A DNA stretch of 41,700 nt from [Candidatus Thermochlorobacteriaceae] bacterium GBChlB (GTDB lineage: Bacteria; Bacteroidota; Chlorobiia; Chlorobiales; Thermochlorobacteraceae), in the NCBI GenBank assembly GCA_000724175.1, contig JPGV01000002.1, positions 1 to 41,700 of the forward strand, given 5' to 3'. Of the stretch, positions 25,579 to 34,184 are shown one piece after another. Every line of letters starts with the position of its first letter. The stretch's first letter is position 1. The notes beneath the pieces were generated by a model, which had not been told where the DNA came from, did not search any database, and saw only the letters and a program-made list of their open reading frames with translations. The translations under genes were made by a program, and so were the position numbers.

Positions 25579-27054
25579 TTACTGGGTTGCAAGTTGTCGA
25601 AGCTCGAGTTCGTAGTCAGTGATTTGTTTAAGGTTGTGCAAGAACCATCGGTCGATTTTCGTAGCGGCGTAAAGCTCTTCGACCGACGCGCCGCAGACGA
25701 GCGCGTGATGCACTGCGAAAAGTCTATCCGACTTCGGCACGCGGGCGCGCTCTACAAACTCCTCTTTGAGCGTGTGCTTTTGCGCATCATCGAGCGCAGT
25801 TACATCGAATTTATCTTTGCCATCTGCGCCGAAACCTGCGCGCCCGATTTCCAACGAGCGCAGGGCTTTTTGCACCGCTTCTTTGAAATTGCGCCCAAAC
25901 GCCATGGCTTCGCCGACCGATTTCATTTGAATGCCCAAACGGTCTTCCACATTTTTGAATTTCTCGAAATCCCAGCGCGGAATTTTCACAACGCAGTAGT
26001 CAATCGCTGGCTCGAAGCTGGCGGGCGTTGATTTCGTGATGTCGTTTTGAATTTCATCGAGTCTGTATCCGACGGCGAGTTTGGCGGCGACTTTGGCAAT
26101 CGGGAAACCGGTTGCCTTCGAAGCCAATGCGGAACTGCGCGAGACGCGCGGGTTCATTTCAATCACGATCATTCTTCCTGTTTCGGGATGCACCGCGAAT
26201 TGAATGTTCGAGCCGCCTGTCTCCACGCCGATTTCACGAATGATTTTAATCGCGGCATTGCGCATGTCTTGATACTGTCGGTCGGTCAAGGTTTGCGCAG
26301 GAGCAACCGTGATGCTGTCGCCGGTATGCACGCCCATCGGGTCGAAGTTTTCAATCGAGCAAACAATGATGACGTTATCGGCAAGGTCGCGGATAACTTC
26401 CAATTCGTATTCTTTCCAGCCGACGATGGACTCTTCGACCAAGACTTCGCCGATGGGGCTGGCTGACAAGCCGCGCCGCGCGGTGTCCAAATACTCTGCT
26501 TCGGTTTCGGCGATGCCGCCGCCCGTGCCGCCCAGCGTAAAAGAGGGGCGCACTACCAACGGCAAGCCCAACGTTTGCATGGCGTCTTCGGCTTCCGATT
26601 CGCTGCGGACGAAAATGCCACGTGGCACCTCAAGCCCGATTTTTCGCATCGCATCTGCAAAGAGTTCGCGGTTTTCTGCTTTTCGAATCGCGCGTAATTT
26701 TGCGCCGATAAGTTCAACGCCGTTCCGTTCAAGGTCGCCCGATTCGGCGAGTTTGACCGCAACATTGAGCGCGGTTTGTCCGCCCATTGTTGGCAGCAGT
26801 GCATCGGGCTTTTCGCGCTCGATAATTTTTTTGACGTATTCTGGCGTGATAGGCTCAATGTAAGTCGCGTCGGCAACATCGACGTCGGTCATAATCGTGG
26901 CGGGATTGCTATTGACCAGCACAACACGGTAACCTTCGGCACGCAAGGCGCGGCAGGCTTGTGTTCCTGAATAGTCGAACTCGCAGGCTTGACCGATGAC
27001 AATCGGTCCCGCGCCGATGACTAAAATCGATTTGATGTCTTTGCGTTTTGGCAC
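25579..27054 (-). CDS. carB: Carbamoyl-phosphate synthase large chain, N-terminal half
   Basis: The protein has 491 residues against about 1070 for full CarB. It covers the carboxyphosphate synthetic half (about 1-400) with [30 protein letters not shown], the ATP-grasp loop [14 protein letters not shown] and [19 protein letters not shown]. The start of the oligomerisation domain follows (about 405-490, [21 protein letters not shown]). It then stops cleanly, and the next gene is a cryptochrome. The carbamoyl-phosphate and MGS-like allosteric halves are not in the window. Split carB genes are known in some bacteria and archaea, so the other half probably lies elsewhere. As a full enzyme with CarA it feeds pyrimidine and arginine synthesis. 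There is no frameshift remnant after the stop. Confidence 0.9.
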   Translation of the reverse strand: MPKRKDIKSILVIGAGPIVIGQACEFDYSGTQACRALRAEGYRVVLVNSNPATIMTDVDVADATYIEPITPEYVKKIIEREKPDALLPTMGGQTALNVAVKLAESGDLERNGVELIGAKLRAIRKAENRELFADAMRKIGLEVPRGIFVRSESEAEDAMQTLGLPLVVRPSFTLGGTGGGIAETEAEYLDTARRGLSASPIGEVLVEESIVGWKEYELEVIRDLADNVIIVCSIENFDPMGVHTGDSITVAPAQTLTDRQYQDMRNAAIKIIREIGVETGGSNIQFAVHPETGRMIVIEMNPRVSRSSALASKATGFPIAKVAAKLAVGYRLDEIQNDITKSTPASFEPAIDYCVVKIPRWDFEKFKNVEDRLGIQMKSVGEAMAFGRNFKEAVQKALRSLEIGRAGFGADGKDKFDVTALDDAQKHTLKEEFVERARVPKSDRLFAVHHALVCGASVEELYAATKIDRWFLHNLKQITDYELELRQLATQ

Positions 27055-27145
27055 AGTGCGTCGAAGATAGGTTGATTGGTTTTTAGACGCGAAGATACAA
27101 AAAAATCTCGCCGACGCTCATCGATGGTCAACCCTGCTCGTTGTA

Positions 27146-28666
27146 TCAATAGGTTGGCATGGTTTTATCGATTTCCAAGGCCCACGCATTGATGCCGCCG
27201 ACGACGTTCTTGACGTTTTTGAAGCCGTTCTGACGCAGAATCTCGCAGGCTTGCGCAGAGCGTCCGCCCATTTTGCAATGCACCAAAATTTCTGTCTCTT
27301 GTTTGCCCGAAAGCTCCGCAAGCCGATTCGGCAGTTCCGGAAGCGGAATGAGCGTTGTGCCTTGCAAGCGCACAATCTCCCACTCGTTGGGATTGCGCAC
27401 ATCGAGAATAAACGGCGTTTCGCCCGCATCGAGACGCGCTTTTAACTCTTGCACTGTGATGTCGTTTGGACTTGTCGACATAGTTTTCTCTCTTGATGGA
27501 TTAAGTTCCGAATTGCCTTGATGGTCGTTGGACGGCATGCCGCAAAAGGCTTCGTAGTCGATGAGTGCCGTGATGCTGGGGTGGTCGGAGCAGACGACGC
27601 ATTCAGGGTTCTTGCGCAGTTTCAATTCACGGAATTTCATTTTAAGCGCGTCGAACAGCAGCAGTCGGTTGACCATCGGCTCGCCAAGTCCTGTGAGAAT
27701 CTTTATCGTCTCAATGGCTTGCATTGTGCCAACGACGCCGGGCAGCACGCCCAAAACGCCGCCTTCGGCGCAACTTGGCACGAGACCGGGCGGCGGCGGT
27801 TCGGGATATAAACATCGGTAGCACGCGCCGTCGGGAAGCCTGCCGTCGGTTGCCTCGCGGCTGTTCGCCCAAAAGACGCTCACCTGTCCCTCAAATCTAA
27901 AAATGCTGCCGTAGACGTTGGGTTTTTTCAGCATCACGCAGGCGTCGTTGACGAGATAGCGCGTCGGAAAATTATCCGTGCCGTCGACGATGACGTCGTA
28001 ATCTTTCAAAATATCCAGCGCATTGGCGGATGTAAGCGGCGTTTCGTAAGTGACGACCTCGACATGTGGATTGAGCCGCGCAATGGTTTCTTTAGCGGAA
28101 AGGGCTTTGGCTTTGCCGACGTCGGGCGTGCCGTGCAAAAGTTGGCGCTGCAAGTTGGAATAATCGACGACGTCGAAATCGACGATGCCCAGTCGACCAA
28201 TGCCGGCGGCGGCGAGATACATACCGAGCGGCGAGCCTAAGCCGCCCGCGCCAATCATCAAGACGCTTGCACGTTTCAATTTTTTTTGTCCCTCCACGCC
28301 GAACTCGGGAATGATAAGATGCCGCGAATAGCGCTTGATTTCGTCGTTGGAGAGCGCAACATCTTCCGTAATGTCCATCTCGCCGATGCTGGCGCCGCCT
28401 GCGATGGAAGGCACAATCATCAATTCATCGTTGCCCGAGAGCGCGGTATCGAGGTATTGCAAGCTGCGAATGTCCTCATCGCCTTTGTAGATGTTGATGA
28501 AGTGCCGGAGCTTGCCGTCGTCGGTGTAAAGATTTTTTTTGAGTGCGGGATAGGTTGCGCCCAGCGTCTGCAAGGCTTCGCCGACGGTGGACGCGGCAAT
28601 CTCAACGACATCTTTTCCGTCGGCATATTGACGCAGTGCGGTCGGAATTAAAACTTTCGTTGGCAT
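27146..28666 (-). CDS. CysO-like carrier fused to MoeB/ThiF E1 and rhodanese
   Basis: The protein has 506 residues from the ATG at 28666. Residues 1-91 are a ubiquitin-fold sulfur carrier closely resembling mycobacterial CysO (KVLIPTALRQYADG, LRHFINIYKGDEDIR, IVPSIAGG), with its Gly90-Gly91 end buried inside the fusion. Residues about 105-365 are the adenylating E1 domain, with the nucleotide loop GAGGLGS (139-145), NLQRQ and TDNFPTRY, and zinc cysteines 282/285 and 356/359. Residues about 403-506 are a rhodanese with active Cys464 (HCKMGGRS). The E1-rhodanese part equals MoeZ, which charges CysO with sulfur in Mycobacterium. A fused carrier must be cleaved or act in cis. A JAMM protease and CysM are encoded upstream on the same strand. 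Confidence 0.92.
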   Translation of the reverse strand: MPTKVLIPTALRQYADGKDVVEIAASTVGEALQTLGATYPALKKNLYTDDGKLRHFINIYKGDEDIRSLQYLDTALSGNDELMIVPSIAGGASIGEMDITEDVALSNDEIKRYSRHLIIPEFGVEGQKKLKRASVLMIGAGGLGSPLGMYLAAAGIGRLGIVDFDVVDYSNLQRQLLHGTPDVGKAKALSAKETIARLNPHVEVVTYETPLTSANALDILKDYDVIVDGTDNFPTRYLVNDACVMLKKPNVYGSIFRFEGQVSVFWANSREATDGRLPDGACYRCLYPEPPPPGLVPSCAEGGVLGVLPGVVGTMQAIETIKILTGLGEPMVNRLLLFDALKMKFRELKLRKNPECVVCSDHPSITALIDYEAFCGMPSNDHQGNSELNPSREKTMSTSPNDITVQELKARLDAGETPFILDVRNPNEWEIVRLQGTTLIPLPELPNRLAELSGKQETEILVHCKMGGRSAQACEILRQNGFKNVKNVVGGINAWALEIDKTMPTY

Positions 28667-28817
28667 ATAAAAGAGCGTAGCTGTGATTGAAGTTAGTTCG
28701 TTCAAAATACATCTAAGTAGCGGCGTCATAAAACAGAGTCTCGCCCTCATTCAAACGCTTGCGGAGAAGAAAACCGTTTCCGAAGGCAAGGGAAAATAGC
28801 GCTCATCAAACAGTAAA

Positions 28818-28839
28818 AGGCGCCTTGGCGAAGGCGCCT
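28818..28839 (-). terminator. Hairpin after the Asp-box protein gene
   Basis: AGGCGCCTT (28818-28826) pairs perfectly with AAGGCGCCT (28831-28839) around GGCG. On the minus strand it is followed by TTTACTG. It lies 26 bp past the stop of the large gene at 28865 and upstream of the fusion gene at 28666. The U-run is short. Confidence 0.65.
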
Positions 28840-28864
28840 CTCGAAGACCAATCCTAAACTCGAG

Positions 28865-31800
28865 TTATTCCGTCGCGCCTTTGGGCGTCCAATTCATATC
28901 GAGCGACTCTTTGACGGTAAAGAACAACACCTTTGCCGCGTCGATTTTTTCTTGGAACTGCTTGACGTCGCCGTCGAAGACTTTGTTGAACTCCGCTAAG
29001 GCTTTTTCAAGCGTCGATTCGGCGTATTTCAAATATGTCAATTGCGTTTCGGTTGGTGCGTCCCACGAAGACCCCATCGAGTTCATTACGCTTGACAGTT
29101 TTCCCAGCGCTTCATCACCGCCTCTAAACAAGCCTTGTCGGTCTTGTCGCACGATGAATTTTTCAGACAGCGCGGAGAGCGTTTTCTTTAAGGCGTCGCC
29201 GGAACGTTTGAGATCGGCGGCGGCACTATCTTTCCGCTCGCGGGTTTGTTCCAACACTATATCAATTGACTTAGTTGTTTTTTGAATCCGCGATACGGCT
29301 TCGGCGACGATTTTCATTTTGCTCTGAACGCCCACCAGTGCATCATATTTTTTCTTGCGCTCTTCGGGCGAAATGTTGTAGCGCGGGTCGGGCAACACCT
29401 CAATAGTGGCAGTTGCTTCTTCTTTGCCCATCTTGAGTCGCGCGGTGTATTTACCGGGCAGAACTTCTAAACCCTGCGGGTCGCCGTCGTCTGTGCCACG
29501 CCTTGCTTCCGCGCCCGGCATACGCACGCCGTTCTCACGAAAATTCCAAACAGCGCGGTTGATGCCTTTGTTCATCGGGCCTCTGAAATTTCGAATCACG
29601 CTGCCGCTTGAATTGAGAATGTCAATCTGAACGAATTTTTTTTGTTCCGTTGTCGTGTCGTCCTTTGGCTTCTGCGTATCCTCTGGCGGATTGAGGCTAT
29701 AGGTCAGCATCGCGCCGCGCAAGCGATTTGCGCCTTTGAACATGGCGTCGGCGGAGAAGTGATACGACTCTTGCTTTTCTTGATACGAAATTGCCGACGG
29801 AACATCGAAGACATGAATGGGTTTCTTCAACACATCGGGCGAAAGCGCTCGCAACGGGCGAATATCATCGATAACATACAACGCACGTCCGTGCGTGGCG
29901 ATAATCAAATCGTGGTCGCGCGGATGAACGGCGAACTCCGTAACGGGAACGGTCGGAAATCCATGCGTCCATTTCATCCAATGTTTGCCGTCGTCGAGAC
30001 TGACGAAGAATCCGAACTCTGTGCCGAGATAAAGCAGGTCTTTTTTGACAGGGTCTTGCTCAATTGTGTGCGCGAATCCCCACGGCGCATTTTTCGGCAA
30101 GCCGACGGGAGTGGAGGTCGTCAAATCCGTCCATGTTTTGCCGTAGTCGGTCGTCTTGAACACAAACGTTTTCCAGTTGCCGCGTCGGTGGTCATCGAAG
30201 ACGACATAAGCCGTTCCCGCATCGAATTTGGAGGGTTCAATGTGCGGACACCATGTGGCTTTCGGCACGTTAGGGATATTGCCGACAACATTCTTCCATG
30301 TCTTGCCGCCGTCTTCGGTCAGTTGCACATTGCCATCGTCGGTGCCGACCCAAATCACGCCTTGCTTGACGGCGCTCGGCGCAATGGTCAGAATCGTGCA
30401 GTGGTTTTCTGCCGCAGTTACATCGCGCGAGAGCCCGCCGCTTTCGTCTTGCTTTTGTTTGTCTTTATCGTTGGTCGTCAGGTCGGGGCTGATAATCGTC
30501 CAACTGTCGCCGCGATTGGTTGACTTGTGCAAAAATTGACTGCCGTAATAAACCGTCGAGGCGTCAAATGGGTCGATGGAAATGCCGGAGTTCCAGTTGA
30601 ACCGTAATTTAACGTCCTCGCTTGGCGGTGCAGGACGAATGCTTTTGCGTTCGCCCGTTTTGACATTGAAGCGAATCAAGTTGCCGCCTTGCGACATCGC
30701 GTAGCCGATGCTTGCGTCTTTCGGGTCAGGCACGGTGGCGAAGCCATCACCGAAGCAGACCTCGTCCCAATGATAATTTTTAATGCCGCCATTTTCCCAC
30801 ACCGACGACGGTCCGCGCCACGAGCCGTTATCTTGCAGGCCACCGTAAATGTTGTAAGGCGTTTCGTTATCAACCGAGACGTGGTAAAACTGCGCGAGCG
30901 GAAGGTTCTCGACGAACCGCCATGTGGTGCCTCGGTCGTAACTGATGGCGATGCCGCCGTCGTTGCCATTGACCATAAACGCGCCGTTCTTCGGGTGAAT
31001 CCAGAGCGCGTGATGGTCGGGGTGAACGCTGTTGTAGGGAATCAGCGTTTGGAACGTCTTGCCGCCGTCGTTGCTCACAGTAACGATGGTGAACATGTTA
31101 TAGACGCGGTTTTCATTGTCAGGGTCGACTCGAATGTCGCAGAAGTAAAACGGACGCGCGGCGATGTTGGTGGTGTTGTTGACCGTGCGCCATGTCGCAC
31201 CGCCGTTATCGGAACGCAGCAACGCGCTTTTCTTGGCTTCGACGAGCGCATAGACGACGTCGGGATTGCTGTATGAAATCGCCACGCAGGCGCGACCTAA
31301 ATCGCCTTTGGGCATACCGTCTTTCTCGCTGAGTTTGTTCCATGTCTCGCCGCCGTCGTGCGTAACATAGATGCCGCTTCCCGCGCCGCCTGAATTGAAG
31401 AACCATGGATAGCGTCGATGTTCCCACATTGAGGCGAAGAGCTTGTTTGGATTTTTCGGGTCGATGATGAGGTCGGCGCAGCCAGTTTTGTTATTGACGA
31501 ATAGAATTTTCTTCCACGACTTTCCACCGTCGACAGTTTTATAGACGCCGCGCTCGTCGTTCTCGCTCCAAGTGTTCCCCATTGCGGCGGCGTAGGCGGT
31601 GTTCGGGTCGCTGGGGTGCAGCATAATGCGGTGAATACGCTCGGTTTTCTCGAGACCGAGCCATTGCCATGTCTCGCCGCCGTCCATGCTTTTGTAAATG
31701 CCGTAGCCGACGCCCGCGCTATTGCGCACGTTGCCTTCGCCCGTGCCAATCCAAACAATGGACGGATTCGCTTGACAGACGGCAACTGCTCCAATAGACG

Positions 31801-32083
31801 ACGTGGCTTGGTTATCGAAAATCGGTTTCCATGCAATGCCCCCACTGGTGGATTTCCAAAGCCCGCCCGTCGCCGCTCCCACATACATGATGTTGGGATT
31901 GGACTCGACGACATCAATCGCAGCGACACGCCCGCTCATCCCCGCAGGCCCGATGCAGCGTGCTTTCATGCCGCTAAACAGCGACGTATCAAACTGTGCG
32001 ACAGCAACCGTCGACCAGACCAAACACAGCGCGACGACTATCGCTGCTCGAGAGTGACGTGATACAAAAAAGTGAGTCATCAT
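28865..32083 (-). CDS. Large secreted Asp-box (BNR/sortilin-like) beta-propeller protein
   Basis: The protein has 1072 residues from the ATG at 32083, which begins a good signal peptide (ALCLVWSTVAVAQ). The first 700 residues hold about eleven Asp-box motifs (S-x-D-x-G-x-T-W), for example KSMDGGETW, KTVDGGKSW, VTHDGGETW, LTEDGGKTW and VSLDDGKHW. These belong to the VPS10/sortilin or glycosyl-hydrolase BNR type of 10-bladed propeller. A beta-rich domain and a helical C-terminus (about 850-1060) follow. Similar proteins are common in Bacteroidota-like and Acidobacteriota genomes; binding or exosialidase-like roles have been suggested, but no catalytic residues can be claimed. A 55-bp terminator-bearing tail precedes the next gene. 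The function is unknown. Confidence 0.88.
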   Translation of the reverse strand: MMTHFFVSRHSRAAIVVALCLVWSTVAVAQFDTSLFSGMKARCIGPAGMSGRVAAIDVVESNPNIMYVGAATGGLWKSTSGGIAWKPIFDNQATSSIGAVAVCQANPSIVWIGTGEGNVRNSAGVGYGIYKSMDGGETWQWLGLEKTERIHRIMLHPSDPNTAYAAAMGNTWSENDERGVYKTVDGGKSWKKILFVNNKTGCADLIIDPKNPNKLFASMWEHRRYPWFFNSGGAGSGIYVTHDGGETWNKLSEKDGMPKGDLGRACVAISYSNPDVVYALVEAKKSALLRSDNGGATWRTVNNTTNIAARPFYFCDIRVDPDNENRVYNMFTIVTVSNDGGKTFQTLIPYNSVHPDHHALWIHPKNGAFMVNGNDGGIAISYDRGTTWRFVENLPLAQFYHVSVDNETPYNIYGGLQDNGSWRGPSSVWENGGIKNYHWDEVCFGDGFATVPDPKDASIGYAMSQGGNLIRFNVKTGERKSIRPAPPSEDVKLRFNWNSGISIDPFDASTVYYGSQFLHKSTNRGDSWTIISPDLTTNDKDKQKQDESGGLSRDVTAAENHCTILTIAPSAVKQGVIWVGTDDGNVQLTEDGGKTWKNVVGNIPNVPKATWCPHIEPSKFDAGTAYVVFDDHRRGNWKTFVFKTTDYGKTWTDLTTSTPVGLPKNAPWGFAHTIEQDPVKKDLLYLGTEFGFFVSLDDGKHWMKWTHGFPTVPVTEFAVHPRDHDLIIATHGRALYVIDDIRPLRALSPDVLKKPIHVFDVPSAISYQEKQESYHFSADAMFKGANRLRGAMLTYSLNPPEDTQKPKDDTTTEQKKFVQIDILNSSGSVIRNFRGPMNKGINRAVWNFRENGVRMPGAEARRGTDDGDPQGLEVLPGKYTARLKMGKEEATATIEVLPDPRYNISPEERKKKYDALVGVQSKMKIVAEAVSRIQKTTKSIDIVLEQTRERKDSAAADLKRSGDALKKTLSALSEKFIVRQDRQGLFRGGDEALGKLSSVMNSMGSSWDAPTETQLTYLKYAESTLEKALAEFNKVFDGDVKQFQEKIDAAKVLFFTVKESLDMNWTPKGATE

Positions 32084-32198
32084 TCGCAAAGAGAGTTTGT
32101 TGATAGAAATAGCAGGAATGTAAAAAGAGAAAAGATGAATGGCAAAACGACGCTTCAAACGAATAAGCCGTTAAAGGCGAGGGGTGAAAAGAAAAAGC

Positions 32199-33143
32199 TC
32201 AGTCGGGCGTAAATGTTGGAGTGGGCTTCACTTGCGGCGACCATAGGCTTTGAATCAGCACTGCCACAATAATCACCACGCCTCCAAAAACAGCATAGAG
32301 CGACGGCGTTTCGCCGATGACGAACAAGACCCAAAGCGGATTCAAGACCGGCTCCAACATGCCAACGAGCGACGCATCGAGCGCGCGCAGCGAGCGCATG
32401 CCCTTCGTGAATAAAATGTATGGAATCCCGATTTGAAAAATGCCGAGAAACGCTACCATAATACTATCTGCTGTGCTGACCGCAAATCCGAAATACACAT
32501 CGGGATGCAAAACGCCCTTGGGATTTTCCGACGCTTGCCACATCACAATGCCGCCAGTGACGAAAACAATCAGCAGGTTGCCGAGCAGAAGCGATTCGGC
32601 AGGATTATCTTCACGTTGCTTTCGCAGGAACACGGTCATAAAAGCAAAACAGACGCCCGATAAAACAGCAAGCGCGTTGCCAAGATAACCTTCGGGAGAA
32701 ATTCGGTCGAGAAAGAAAATCGCCATGCCGACCAAACAGAGCGCAACTGTGCCGACCTGCAAGAGCGTGATGCGCTCATGCAAAATGATATGTGCAAGGA
32801 CGAGAATGTAAATCGGCGCGGTGTATTGAAGCAAAATCGCGTTGGCAGCCGTGGTGAGTTTATTGGCGACGACAAATAAAACCAGCGTGGCGGCGTAAGC
32901 AAGCGACGCGAAAAACGTAACACTGTCGAGTGAAATTTTGCGCGGCTTGACAATTGCGACAATCGTCAGAGCTGCAAAAAGCGACCGCCAAAACGAAATC
33001 TGAAACGCATCGAGCGAAACAGATTTGATGAACACGCCGCCCGTGCTCCAGAGCGTTGCGGCAAGCAGCACATATAGCACGCCTTGCGCACGCGGCGATG
33101 CCTTGTCGAAAAACGAGGACGGCGTTGGTTCAGCAGGCGGCAT
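32199..33143 (-). CDS. EamA/DMT-family transporter
   Basis: The protein has 314 residues from the ATG at 33143. A longer upstream frame overlaps the preceding gene and is rejected because this ATG sits two bases after that gene's stop. Ten hydrophobic helices form two EamA repeats. The first opens with GVLYVLLAATLWSTGGVFIKSV, and the second with GNALAVLSGVCFAFMTVFL. The second repeat contains the family pattern ALDASLVGMLEPVLNPLWVLFVIGE. EamA proteins export or import metabolites such as amino acids and their derivatives; some export cysteine pathway intermediates. Tight linkage to the JAMM protease and CysM makes a cysteine-related substrate worth considering, but this is inference. Confidence 0.9.
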   Translation of the reverse strand: MPPAEPTPSSFFDKASPRAQGVLYVLLAATLWSTGGVFIKSVSLDAFQISFWRSLFAALTIVAIVKPRKISLDSVTFFASLAYAATLVLFVVANKLTTAANAILLQYTAPIYILVLAHIILHERITLLQVGTVALCLVGMAIFFLDRISPEGYLGNALAVLSGVCFAFMTVFLRKQREDNPAESLLLGNLLIVFVTGGIVMWQASENPKGVLHPDVYFGFAVSTADSIMVAFLGIFQIGIPYILFTKGMRSLRALDASLVGMLEPVLNPLWVLFVIGETPSLYAVFGGVVIIVAVLIQSLWSPQVKPTPTFTPD

Positions 33144-33145
33144 AA

Positions 33146-33964
33146 TTAGGTATAGACGGCTTTCGATGACACAATCTCGACGACGAGTTCTATGAAATGC
33201 TCCCGCGAGTCCATCAATTTCCAGCAACGCACCTCGGGTTTCAGATTTGGCTTGACACTGACAATCGGATACCACCAATTCGTAAAGGGAAAGTTCACGC
33301 GGTCGAACTCCGATGGCACGGCGTCTGCATTAGGATGAGAATGGTAAAATCCCCAAACGCCGATATTTTGTTTGACGGCGAACTTTTCCGCTTTGGCGTA
33401 ATCAAGCGGATGAATTTCAATACGATTATGACGCGACTCCAATTTAACATTGGCAAGCGGCATCACTTCTTTGACGTTCAGAGTTCCGTCTGTTACCGTG
33501 CCGAGAAGCAAGCCGCCGCACTCTTCGGGAAAAGCAATTTCAGCTTGATTCGTCATGATGTCAAAGAGCGGTTGCGTAAAACGGATAACGTGCTGCGGCA
33601 GCGCCATCGGCGCAAGCGAAACCACCATGCCGCGTCCTAACTCAAGGAGTTTTGAATCTATGAACGAGCCTGAAAGTTCGTGCGTCACGCCATCTGGCAC
33701 AAAATAGACCGTCGCCCAACCAGATTCGCCACGAAACAACTTATGCACTTGGTCGCGACTCTCGACCTGCAAGACCAACCGATTTCCAGAGCGTCCCGAA
33801 AACCGCACGGGCGCATCGAGCGTGACCAAGACGGCGTCGACCACATAGCCTGTCAGCTTTTTTTCAAGGTCGATAGGGCGTTCCAGCACGCCGTTGACAT
33901 CGGAATCCGTAACGCCGTCGAAGTGAAAGCCGACGGGCGTTGCAATTTGAATGTTGACTTGCAT
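33146..33964 (-). CDS. JAMM/MPN+ metallopeptidase (Mec-like)
   Basis: The protein has 272 residues. An N-terminal domain of about 115 residues has no recognised family; it is beta-rich and includes GYVVDAVLVTLDAPVRF. The JAB/MPN+ domain follows (about 125-250) with all zinc ligands: Glu in FPEECGGLLLG, then His208-x-His210 in FYHSHP, Ser218 and Asp221 in PSEFD. Bacterial Mec removes C-terminal amino acids from a sulfur-carrier Gly-Gly end, releasing cysteine from CysO-Cys. Here it could also separate the carrier from the fused E1. It precedes eamA by 2 bp and follows cysM by about 220 bp. The extra N-terminal domain is atypical for Mec, which is about 145 residues. Confidence 0.85.
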   Translation of the reverse strand: MQVNIQIATPVGFHFDGVTDSDVNGVLERPIDLEKKLTGYVVDAVLVTLDAPVRFSGRSGNRLVLQVESRDQVHKLFRGESGWATVYFVPDGVTHELSGSFIDSKLLELGRGMVVSLAPMALPQHVIRFTQPLFDIMTNQAEIAFPEECGGLLLGTVTDGTLNVKEVMPLANVKLESRHNRIEIHPLDYAKAEKFAVKQNIGVWGFYHSHPNADAVPSEFDRVNFPFTNWWYPIVSVKPNLKPEVRCWKLMDSREHFIELVVEIVSSKAVYT

Positions 33965-34088
33965 AGCTAATTAAAGCAGTTTGTCGCGTTTGTTCAAGTT
34001 GATATAGGCAATATGTTTGTGCGTTCCGTCGGGTGAATGCGCGGCTCGACAGGCTGACTTACGCGGTGCATACGACTTTGTTCGACCG

Positions 34089-34125
34089 GACGACGGTTTT
34101 TTTAAGTATAGCCAAAGCCGTCGTC
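34089..34125. repeat. Inverted repeat between cysM and the JAMM gene
   Basis: GACGACGG (34089-34096) pairs with CCGTCGTC (34118-34125), with a 21-base loop starting in a T-run. The gap between the two genes (33965-34184) contains nothing else convincing. It could be a weak attenuator or terminator separating the two transcripts. Confidence 0.4.
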
Positions 34126-34184
34126 GTTTCAATGCGCTCTAAATCACAAAGGGTGCGAGCAACCTCAGCGGCGGAACAGCAGGT

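Noticed and set aside
26309-26863. Long plus-strand frame opposite carB
   Set aside because: It is the shadow of a well-supported gene on the other strand; its Ser/Arg/Pro-rich translation matches no family.
29642-31276. Several long plus-strand frames opposite the Asp-box gene
   Set aside because: They mirror a GC-rich gene with repeated motifs and have no domains, signal peptides or plausible starts.
32084-32158. Longer N-terminus of the Asp-box protein (start at 32158)
   Set aside because: The ATG at 32083 begins a proper signal peptide; the extra 25 residues would bury it.
33144-33278. Longer N-terminus of the EamA transporter (start at 33278)
   Set aside because: It overlaps the 3' end of the JAMM gene; the ATG at 33143 is two bases after that stop and is followed directly by the first membrane helix.
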